From Rhodospirillaceae bacterium (lineage in GTDB: Bacteria; Pseudomonadota; Alphaproteobacteria; Rhodospirillales; Magnetospirillaceae): a DNA stretch of 10,741 bases. The position numbers were made by a program, and so were the translations under genes. The notes beneath the pieces were generated by a model, which saw only the letters and a program-made list of their open reading frames with translations, searched no databases and was not told the origin of the DNA. The stretch is from assembly GCA_013349735.1 (NCBI GenBank), contig DUZC01000058.1:1-10741 (forward strand), written 5' to 3'. Positions 1 to 7,700 of this stretch are shown here, piece after piece; within the stretch, counting starts at the first letter, position 1; each line of letters starts with the position of its first letter.

Positions 1-20
1 CATGGTCAGTATCGCGGCCT

Positions 21-449
21 GTGAATGCAAGCGCAAGGATCACAGAGATATTAGACGGACATGATATGAATAAGAGTTATAAGTCGATCGCGGCCATTGA
101 TTGTCCGGCCCTGTTGCACTCCCAGGGCGAAGCGCAGTGGGGGAACAGAGCTTTCGCCAGCCGCTTTGGTATCCATCCGACTCCTCTTAAGCATCTGCGG
201 ATTAAGGAACTGCTTTGGTCGCTGGGCGTTCAGGATCCCCTGGTGGGGATGATCGCCGATGGGGTGACTTTTGATCAATGCGTTGCCCCCGGTCTGGGCT
301 CGGCTATGCCGGCCCTATATTTGCGCCAATTTCCGCCGCCGGGTCTGCCTGCTCAGGAAACCAGCCGAATTTTGCTGATTGCTGAATCCCCTGACGGGGT
401 TCAGTCTGTTGACCTCTCAATCGGTGACATGGGCGTAAATCCAGGATAG
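21..449 (+). CDS. Small PAS-like protein, probable sensory partner of the downstream kinase
   Basis: This is a 142-residue protein of unknown function. Its fold looks PAS-like: around residues 22-50 there is a short hydrophobic strand, a turn with Gly, and then W-G-N-R-A-F, which resembles the 'W-x-N-R-A-F' segment of many PAS domains. The end of the domain has a hydrophobic strand (R-I-L-L-I-A-E-S, about 116-123) like the last PAS strand. No membrane segment, signal peptide or catalytic motif is visible, so it is probably cytoplasmic. It lies just upstream of the histidine kinase gene on the same strand and is probably cotranscribed, so a sensing or accessory role is inferred. The start is uncertain: GTG at 21 would make a GTGA overlap with an upstream stop at 22-24, while in-frame ATG at 66 has a weak GGA at 57-59 and would give 127 residues without losing the PAS-like core. 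The domain call rests on visual pattern matching only. Confidence 0.6.
   Translation: MNASARITEILDGHDMNKSYKSIAAIDCPALLHSQGEAQWGNRAFASRFGIHPTPLKHLRIKELLWSLGVQDPLVGMIADGVTFDQCVAPGLGSAMPALYLRQFPPPGLPAQETSRILLIAESPDGVQSVDLSIGDMGVNPG
443..446 (+). promoter_or_regulatory. Possible ribosome binding site (AGGA) bearing on the kinase start
   Basis: AGGA lies inside the last codons of the small PAS-like gene, five bases before an in-frame TTG at 452. The ATG at 488 has no comparable purine-rich sequence ahead of it. The site therefore favours TTG 452 as a coupled start, although protein logic favours ATG 488, because the receiver's first strand begins directly after it. The choice is unresolved. Confidence 0.35.
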
Positions 450-487
450 CCTTGCCTTGCGTTAGGCTCTTTTCCGGTAGCCGGTCC

Positions 488-2098
488 ATGTTTGAAATAG
501 GTGTTTTGTTGCTGGCCACTCGGGTTGCCGAGGGCCAAGCGTTGTTTGAGTTGCTGGTGGCGACAGGGTCTGCCGGCGGAACGATGCAGTTTGCCGAGTC
601 CCTGGGGATGGCCCAAAGCCTATGTAAGCAGAAAAATTTTGATGCCATTCTTTGGGACATCGCGGGGGACGGCATCGCAGGATTGGCAGAGGTGCTGGCC
701 CTGGCCGGCGGTTCTTTGCCGGTGATTATTCTGGCCGATGAAGAAGGCGTCAATGATGGTCTGGCGGCACTGGCAACAGGGGCTGAGGACTTCCTGATCA
801 AAGGCCAAAGCGACGGCCGGATGATTTGGCGTGGGCTGCGTTATGCCATCGAACGGCGGCGGCACCATCATCGGGCGCAAGCCTTGGCAAACCCGACCCA
901 GTGGATTACTGAAAACCTGTTCGAGGGCGTGCTTTTTCTGAATTCCCAGGGCATTGTCGGCTATGCCAATCGGGCAGCGGAACGGTTGCTAGGCGATGTG
1001 GCGCCGTCGTCGCTCAACGGGCGGCATATTGATACTATTTTTTGCTGCTGCAAGGGTGACAAGGCGGTTCCATTCCTTGTCAGTCCCTTCTATCAATCCC
1101 TGAAGTCAGGTGAGATCCTTCAGGATGATGATGCGGCCTTTGAACTATGGTCTGGCGGACGTGTATTGGTGGGCTATGCCTGTGCGCCACATATAGAGAA
1201 TGGACGGCCATCAGGCTTGATCCTTTCTTTTCGCGACAATCGAAAATTAAAAGAAGCACAAACCGAGGCATTACATAATTCCAAACTGGCCAGCGTCGGC
1301 CAGTTAGCCGCCGGAATTGCCCATGAAATCAACACGCCCATTCAATATATCGGCGATAATATTCGGTTCCTGAGCGAGGCCTTCGATCAGATTATTAAGA
1401 CTGTTGAGGCATTGCGGGGGTTTGTGGCTGACATTCCCACCGAACTGGTTGATCCCGGCCGGCTTGGTGCCTTATCGCGCATGATGGAAGAAGGGGATCT
1501 TGAATATCTTTTGACTGAAATCCCGAGTGCTGTCGGACAGTCACTGGACGGGGTAGGGCAGGTGGCCAGGATTGTCCTGGCGATGAAAGAATTCTCGCAT
1601 CCGGGAGAAAAAGAAAAAGTCTCCGTTGATCTCAATCGGGCCATTGAAAATACGCTGGCGGTGACCCGGAATGAATGGAAAGTCACAGCCAATATCATTC
1701 TGGATCTTGATCCTACTTTGCCGCCGGTACTCTGTCTGCTTGGTGAACTAAACCAAGTTTTCCTTAATTTGGTGATTAACGCGGTTCATGCCATTCAAAG
1801 CAAAGGGACTGCAGTGAAAGGAAATCTACGCATTGCCACCAAATATACCCAGGATAAGGCCGATGTGATTTTTGAAGATGACGGGATTGGAATGTCTGTT
1901 CCGATCATGCAGCGTATTTTCGATCCTTTTTTTACGACCAAGGGGACAGGAAGAGGGACGGGGCAGGGGCTTGCAATTTGCCGCGACGTCGTGGTGAGCA
2001 AACATGGTGGAAAAATTCTAGTGGAAAGCACTGAGGGTAAAGGCAGTAAATTTATCGTTCGTTTGCCCTTGGATGGGGTTGGGGGACGGGAAACGTGA
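488..2098 (+). CDS. Hybrid sensor histidine kinase: degenerate receiver, PAS, HisKA, HATPase
   Basis: A 536-residue cytoplasmic sensor kinase; no membrane segment is seen. Residues 1-125 form a receiver-like domain that keeps Asp57 and Lys105, but its first-strand acidic pair is missing and the usual Thr/Ser is Ala83. A PAS domain follows (about 135-260) and contains three consecutive cysteines, 186-188. The dimerisation domain carries the H-box A-G-I-A-H-E-I-N-T-P with His279 as the predicted phosphorylation site. The ATPase domain has an N-box around Asn427/Asn431, G1 D-D-G-I-G-M at 464-469, F-box F-D-P-F-F-T-T at 478-484 and a Gly-rich G2 at 486-494. The roughly 150 residues between His279 and Asn431 exceed the spacing of NtrB-type kinases. 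Together with I-Q-Y-I-G-D-N and M-K-E-F-S-H-P, this matches a common proteobacterial subfamily known to me. An alternative TTG start at 452 adds 12 residues. The stop overlaps the start of the next gene, its probable phosphotransfer partner. Confidence 0.93.
   Translation: MFEIGVLLLATRVAEGQALFELLVATGSAGGTMQFAESLGMAQSLCKQKNFDAILWDIAGDGIAGLAEVLALAGGSLPVIILADEEGVNDGLAALATGAEDFLIKGQSDGRMIWRGLRYAIERRRHHHRAQALANPTQWITENLFEGVLFLNSQGIVGYANRAAERLLGDVAPSSLNGRHIDTIFCCCKGDKAVPFLVSPFYQSLKSGEILQDDDAAFELWSGGRVLVGYACAPHIENGRPSGLILSFRDNRKLKEAQTEALHNSKLASVGQLAAGIAHEINTPIQYIGDNIRFLSEAFDQIIKTVEALRGFVADIPTELVDPGRLGALSRMMEEGDLEYLLTEIPSAVGQSLDGVGQVARIVLAMKEFSHPGEKEKVSVDLNRAIENTLAVTRNEWKVTANIILDLDPTLPPVLCLLGELNQVFLNLVINAVHAIQSKGTAVKGNLRIATKYTQDKADVIFEDDGIGMSVPIMQRIFDPFFTTKGTGRGTGQGLAICRDVVVSKHGGKILVESTEGKGSKFIVRLPLDGVGGRET
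2081..2086 (+). promoter_or_regulatory. Ribosome binding site of the HDOD response regulator
   Basis: GGGGGA lies eight bases before the GTG at 2095, within the last codons of the kinase gene. It supports GTG 2095 as the real start and hence the 4-base overlap between kinase and regulator. Confidence 0.6.
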
Positions 2099-3294
2099 GC
2101 CGCTATCGGATTCTTTTTGTCGATGATGAAGAAAACGTCCTGACAGGAATGCGCCGGATGTTGCGTGGTCAGCGCAATGAGTGGGATATGCATTTCGTTC
2201 TGGACGCCCAGGCAGCCCTTGCAGTTTTGGCAACGGAAGTTTTCGACGTCATCGTGTCGGATATGCGTATGCCGGGAATGGATGGTGCCGCTCTGTTAAC
2301 TGAAGTAAGGCGCCTCTATCCGGGCATGTTACGGATTATTCTGTCGGGATATTCGGAGCAGGAAAGCGTCATGCGGACGGTTGGACCTGCGCATCAGTTC
2401 CTTGCGAAACCCTGTTCGTCGCAAACGGTTGCTGAGGTGATCAGCCGTGGTCTGGAACTTCGTCGGGTGCTGGAGTCTGAATCCTTGCGTCGGTTGGTCG
2501 CCGGATTAAAAAGCCTGCCTAGTCCCAGCGATACCTATTATGCCTTGGTCAGTTATCTGAATAACCCCATGGCTTCGGTCAGCGGCGTGGCCGAAATCAT
2601 TGCCCATGATGTGGCGATGACGGTCGAATTATTGAAAGTGACCAATTCAGCCTATTTCTCTTTACCAAGCCGGGTAACGACGCCATTGCAGGCGGTGCGG
2701 GTTCTCGGGCTTGAGATTGTGGCCGCCCTGGTTTTGAAGGTTGGCGTGTTTCGCGGATTCTCCGGTGAGGCGGTCACGGCTCGGTTAATGGAAGATATCA
2801 ATCGCGACAGCATGTTCGTCGGGCGATTGGCCCGTCATTTCGGTAAGATGGAGCAGTTTGAGTCGCGCGCTCTGGAAGAGGCATTTTGTGCAGGAATGCT
2901 GAGCTCGGTGGGATTGTTGGTTTTGCTGGATCGCATGCAAGGGCGGTTTTACCGCCTGAAAGACGCATTGGGCAAAGGTCAGGATTTGCTGCAAGCCGAG
3001 TTGGAGGTCTTCGGCGCGACGCATTTGCAGTTGGGGGCCTATCTGCTGGGATTATGGGGATTTAACAAGGCGGTGGTCGAGGCCGTTGCCTTATGTGGTC
3101 AGCCCGGCCTGTTGCCGGCTGAACGGATGCATGTTGCCGGAGCCGTGCATTTGGCCCGATCCCTTGCCGGCCCTTCTCCCGCTTACGGCGCCGGTGAAGG
3201 TGGGCGGCTTAAGCTTGATGAGGCCTTTTTCCATTCGCTGGGAAAGACCGAGCGTTTAAAGCGCTGGTCCGCCGAAGCTGTCGCTTTGCGTTAA
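2095..3294 (+). CDS. Response regulator with HDOD output domain
   Basis: A 399-residue two-domain regulator. Residues 1-120 form a complete receiver: acidic residues Asp10/Asp11 in F-V-D-D-E, phosphoacceptor Asp56 in V-S-D-M-R-M-P-G-M-D-G, Ser84 at the switch position and Lys105 in L-A-K-P. From about 138 to 340 lies an HDOD domain, recognisable from L-K-S-L-P-S-P-S, the long helical segment with L-L-K-V-T-N-S-A-Y-F, and the I-V-A-A-L-V-L-K-V region. HDOD domains are non-catalytic relatives of HD phosphohydrolases and act through protein contacts; some proteobacterial examples control motility or c-di-GMP signalling. Here even the residual motifs are lost: the usual H-D pair is Ser270-Ser271 and the usual H-H near the end is Cys334-Gly335. 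There is no DNA-binding domain. The GTG start overlaps the kinase stop (GTGA), which makes the two a cognate pair. The target is unknown. Confidence 0.93.
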   Translation: MSRYRILFVDDEENVLTGMRRMLRGQRNEWDMHFVLDAQAALAVLATEVFDVIVSDMRMPGMDGAALLTEVRRLYPGMLRIILSGYSEQESVMRTVGPAHQFLAKPCSSQTVAEVISRGLELRRVLESESLRRLVAGLKSLPSPSDTYYALVSYLNNPMASVSGVAEIIAHDVAMTVELLKVTNSAYFSLPSRVTTPLQAVRVLGLEIVAALVLKVGVFRGFSGEAVTARLMEDINRDSMFVGRLARHFGKMEQFESRALEEAFCAGMLSSVGLLVLLDRMQGRFYRLKDALGKGQDLLQAELEVFGATHLQLGAYLLGLWGFNKAVVEAVALCGQPGLLPAERMHVAGAVHLARSLAGPSPAYGAGEGGRLKLDEAFFHSLGKTERLKRWSAEAVALR

Positions 3295-4712
3295 TTTTGT
3301 TCGTCGTTCCGAGGGGCCAATCCGGTCCATCCTCCACCCAAAGCCTGGATCAGGGCCACGGTCGCTGTCAGGCGGTTCTGACGAATCGCCAAGGCTGTTT
3401 GTTGCGTGGCCAGGGCCGCCGTTTGTGCCGTGACGACTGTGGTATAGGCGACGGTCCCGGCCTTGTATTGATTGGTGGATAACCGTAGAGCCTCGGCAGA
3501 CGCGGCTACTGCCTTATCCTCGGCCAACGCCTGGTCCGCCAGAATGCGGTGCGCGGCCAATTGATCCTCGATCTGCTGAAAGCTACTCAATACGGCCTGA
3601 CGATAGACCGCGACTTCCTGATCATAGCCTGCCTGGGCCTGAGCCAATTCAGCATTATGCAGACCTCCATCAAACAAAGAGAGCGAGCTTTGCGCGCCGA
3701 GCGACCAGACCTGATTGCTGGTCCGCATCAATTGCGACAGCATGGAGGCCGTGCTGCCAAAGGAGCCGGACAGGCTGATATCGGGATAATAGGCGGCGGT
3801 GGCGACGCCGATCTCTGCGTTGGCGGCGGCCATTCTGCGTTCAGCGGCGGCGATATCCGGTCTGCGTTCGAGCAGCTTTGCCGGCAAAATACCGGGAACT
3901 TCCGGAGGTAACACAAGGTCTTCGGTCACAGGTGGGATAGCAAATTCAGATGCGGACATGCCGACCAGAGCCGCGATGGCATGTTCAAGTTGGGCGCGTT
4001 GATTGCCTGCCGCGATGGATTGCGCTCGGGTTGCGGCAAGCTGGGTTTCCGCCTGTGCGACATCAAGTTGCGAGGCTGTTCCTGCAGCATATTGATTTTT
4101 GCTGATCCGCAGGGTGGCCGTGTAGGCGGTGACGGTGTTTTCCAACAGGCGTATTAACTGGTCGGCCGCCCTAAGGGCAAAATAGTCGGCAGCCAGCGCG
4201 GCCTGCTGGGCCAGTTTTACGCTGGCCAGATCAGCGGCGCTGGCTTGTTGGCTTGCATCGGCGGCTTCAGCCGACCGTCGCAGACGTCCCCAAAGGTCGA
4301 GGTCCCAACTGGCCCCAACGGAACCGGCAAACTGGTTTCCAATGCTAACGGCCCGGCTGCCATGCGCAGAGCCGTTGGAAACTTGCGCCCTTTGTCCTGA
4401 GCCATTGAGGGAAAGAGCGGGAAAAAAGGCGGCATTCGCAGCCGCAGCCGCTGCCACAGCCCCGCGATAGGCGGCTTCTGCAGCCTGAACGCCAGGATTT
4501 TGGCCGGCCAGTTGCGTTTCCAATTGATCCAGGATCGGGTCCTGGAACAATTGCCACCAGGCTTCGCTGACAGCGGGTTGGCTGGGTTCTGCCGGTTGCC
4601 AGAGTGACCGCTCCTTGAAATGATCAGGCGCTTTTTGGGCTGGCTTTTGATAGTCGGGCCCGACCGTGCATCCGGCCAGGATACCGAGCAGGACCAAAAA
4701 AATTGCTCTCAT
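3291..4712 (-). CDS. RND efflux outer-membrane factor, NodT-family lipoprotein
   Basis: A 473-residue outer-membrane channel subunit of a tripartite efflux pump (TolC/OprM/NodT class), expected to trimerise and form the exit duct. The N-terminus is a lipoprotein signal peptide: Arg2, a hydrophobic stretch, and lipobox L-A-G-C with Cys15 as the acylated residue. The following T-V-G-P-D-Y-x-x-P is typical of the family, and the absence of Asp at +2 fits outer-membrane sorting. Two homologous OEP repeats follow (about 50-260 and 270-465), each with a long helix ending in a similar motif: N-Q-Y-A-A-G-T-A-S-x-L-D-V and N-Q-Y-K-A-G-T-V-A-Y-T-T-V. The length is normal for the family. Its ATG overlaps the TGA of the MdtC-like gene by four bases, so it is probably translated by coupling as the last gene of the operon, like opmB in muxABC-opmB. 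Its 3' end overlaps the converging HDOD gene by four bases. Confidence 0.95.
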   Translation of the reverse strand: MRAIFLVLLGILAGCTVGPDYQKPAQKAPDHFKERSLWQPAEPSQPAVSEAWWQLFQDPILDQLETQLAGQNPGVQAAEAAYRGAVAAAAAANAAFFPALSLNGSGQRAQVSNGSAHGSRAVSIGNQFAGSVGASWDLDLWGRLRRSAEAADASQQASAADLASVKLAQQAALAADYFALRAADQLIRLLENTVTAYTATLRISKNQYAAGTASQLDVAQAETQLAATRAQSIAAGNQRAQLEHAIAALVGMSASEFAIPPVTEDLVLPPEVPGILPAKLLERRPDIAAAERRMAAANAEIGVATAAYYPDISLSGSFGSTASMLSQLMRTSNQVWSLGAQSSLSLFDGGLHNAELAQAQAGYDQEVAVYRQAVLSSFQQIEDQLAAHRILADQALAEDKAVAASAEALRLSTNQYKAGTVAYTTVVTAQTAALATQQTALAIRQNRLTATVALIQALGGGWTGLAPRNDEQN

Positions 4713-7700
4713 GGCAGGACTTTCGGTTGATGGCGTCGAGAGATCTGGTTTAGGGAAAATAGGCGCAAGCGATCAAGCCAAAGATAGAGCACCGGGGTGG
4801 TATATAGGGTCAGAAGCTGGCTGATCAGCAGTCCCCCAACAATAGATATTCCGAGCGGGCGACGCAATTCGGCGCCATCGCCTAGACCCATGGCTAAGGG
4901 CAGGGCACCGAGCATAGCCACCATCGTGGTCATCATGATCGGGCGGAAACGCAATAGGCAGGCCTCGCGGATTGCGGCCCGGGGGGGAAGTCCGAGCCGG
5001 CGCTGGCTATCCAAGGCCACGTCGATCATCATGATGGCATTCTTTTTTACGATGCCGATGAGCAGAAAAACGCCAATCAAGGCAATAATCGAGAACTCCG
5101 TTCCGCACGCCATCAAAGCCAGAATGGCGCCCACGCCAGCCGAGGGGAGGGTCGATAGAATGGTAATCGGATGGATGTAGCTTTCATAAAGAATGCCCAG
5201 AACGATATAAACCGAGGCCAGAGCGGCAAGGATAAGCAAGGGCTGATTGGCCAGGGACTCCTGAAAGGCCTTGGCTGTTCCGGCAAAATTCCCGTGAATG
5301 GACGCCGGCATGCCAATGGACTGCTGTGCGCGGGCGACGGCGCTGACCGCGTCGCTTAGTGATTTTCCCGGGGCGAGATTGAAGGAAATCGTGCCTGCGG
5401 CGAAATGCCCTTGATGATTGACGGCCAAAGGCGTGCTGCCGGGCCGGTAGCTGGCAAAGGCTGAAAAGGGGATCAAGGTCTCGGCATTGGTGCTGACGGC
5501 CGCCGCTGTTGACACTGCGGCATTGCCGGTGGCGGCCAGCGTGTTGGCACTGAGATTGCGCGCCGCATCACCGGCGACCGAGGCCGCCGATTGCTTTGTG
5601 CTGGTTCCAGCCGGGGCGTTGGTGAGTTGGCTCCCCGCCGGTGGTCCCCCTTGGGTGCTGACAAATAATTGGTTCAGGATGTCCGGATTCTGCCAATAGC
5701 GAGGGGCCAGCTCCAGGATCACATGATACTGATTAAGAGGGTTAAAGATTGTGGAGACCTGACGCTGTCCGAAGGCATCGTATAGGGTGTTATCGATTTG
5801 GCTGGCGGCCAGATGTAGGCGCGATGCGGTCGGGCGGTCAATGGTGATGTCGGTCTGCAGCCCTTTGTCTTGCTGATCGGTATTAACTTCCGTCAGAGTC
5901 GGGTCATGGCGCAGGGCGTCGGTCAGGCGCGGCACCCAAAGGCGCAAGTCGTTCAAATGATCGGCCTGAAGGCTATACTGAAACTGCGCGTTCCCAACAC
6001 GTCCACCAATACGGACATCCTGGACCGATTGCAGGAATAACGAGGCGCCCGGCACTTGGGCCAGTTTGCCACGAAGACGGCCGATAACCTGATCGGCGGA
6101 CAACGCACGATCTTTGATATCTTTTAAGGATACGAAGACAAAGCCGGAATTGGTTTGCGCGCCACCGGTAAAACCGACCACCGTGTTCACAGCTGAATCG
6201 TCTTTGATGATGTTGACGAACTGCACCATTTTGTCGCGCATCAATTGAAAGGAAATGCTTTGATCGGCCTGGACGCCGCCGACAAGCCGACCGGTATCCT
6301 GCTGCGGAAAGAATCCCTTGGGAACCACGACAAACAAATAGATATTGAGGCCGATGGTTGCCATCAGCGCCAACATAGTCAGGGCAGGATGGCCCAGGGC
6401 AACATCCAGGGAAGCGCGGTATCCCTTGAGCAACATTTCGAACCAGCGTCCGCTTTTGTCATAGAGCCGGGAATGCGGGCGATCCTTAGAAACACGCAGG
6501 AGCGTGGCGCACATCATCGGTGTGGTGGTCAGGGAAACGACCAGAGAAACCAAAATGGCCACGGACAGGGTTGCCGCAAATTCTCGAAACAGCCGTCCGA
6601 CGATGCCCCCCATCAGCAAAATCGGCAGGAAGACTGCAACCAGCGACAGGCTCATCGATAATACGGTAAAGCCGACTTCCTTGGCACCCTGCAGCGCCGC
6701 TTGGCGGCGTGGCATCCCGGCTTCCATCAGACGGACGACATTTTCCAGAACGACAATGGCATCGTCGACGACAAAGCCCGTGGCAATTGTAAGCGCCATG
6801 AGTGACAGATTATCCAAGCTATAATGCAGCAAATACATCGCACCAAAGCTGCCGATCAGCGAGACGGGGACAGCAACTGTGGGGATCAAGGTGGCTCGGA
6901 CATCGCGCAGAAAGGCAAAAACCACCAGGACCACCAATCCAACGGAAATCAGTAGGGTCCGCTCGACATCCTTTAGCGAGGCGCGAATGGTGCTGGTCCG
7001 GTCTACGGCGATGTTCAAATCTATGGCCGTGGGGATCGAAGCCCGTAAGTCTGGCAACAAGGCTTTGACGCGATCGACTGTTTCGATAATGTTGGCGCCT
7101 GGTTGCCGGTAAAGGATCACCAGGACCGAGGGGTTACCGTTAGCCAGCCCTTGGTTGCGAAGATCTTCAACCGAATCCACAACCTCTGCGACGTCACTGA
7201 GCCGTACGGCACTGTTGTTACGGTAGGCTACGACCAGAGGGCGGTATTCCGCGGCACGGCTGGCTTGGTCGTTGGTATAAAGCTGAAAATGACGATCCCC
7301 TTCTTCGATGGCGCCCTTCGGGCTATGGGCATTGGCCGACGCGAGAGCCGCGCGGATATCCTCAAGGCCGATGGCGTATTTGAAGAGGCTGTGGGGGTTA
7401 ACCTCGACCCGGACTGCCGGCAGCGAACTGCCACCGACGGCGACCTGGCCGATGCCTTCGACTTGTGACAGGCTTTGTTGCAAAACGGTGGCGGCTGAAT
7501 CGTAGACTTGGCCTTGCGTTAAACTGGCCGAGGTCATGGCCAGGACCATAATTGGCGCATCGGCCGGATTGACTTTTCGATAGGTGGGGTTGGCACGCAA
7601 AGCCGCCGGCAGATCGACCCGGGCACCATTGATGGCGGCCTCAACATCACGGGCCGCCCCATCAATGTCGCGGTTAAGGCCAAATTGCAACGTTATCCGC

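Noticed and set aside
304..801. Minus-strand open frame of 165 codons opposite the PAS-like gene and the kinase receiver
   Set aside because: The opposite strand encodes recognisable receiver sequence; this frame has a low-complexity Ser/Pro/Ala composition and no family resemblance.
21..2098. Small PAS-like gene and kinase as one frameshifted gene
   Set aside because: The two frames differ, but each side has a complete domain and a plausible start (TTG 452 with AGGA, or ATG 488). No interrupted domain spans the junction, so two genes are the simpler reading.
488..3294. Kinase/regulator pair as a BaeSR-like controller of the efflux operon
   Set aside because: The regulator has no DNA-binding domain, and the genes converge rather than sharing a transcript or promoter with the pump genes, so proximity alone does not support direct control.
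3258..3303. Possible terminator: AAAGCG and CGCTTT arms followed by TTAATTTTG
   Set aside because: The stem is only six pairs with an 18-base loop, lies within the HDOD coding sequence, and the T-run is interrupted. Too weak to call.
3549..3911. Plus-strand open frame of 120 codons inside the outer-membrane factor gene
   Set aside because: It is antisense to a well-supported gene, has no recognisable domain, and its composition is what the opposite frame of an Ala-rich protein produces.
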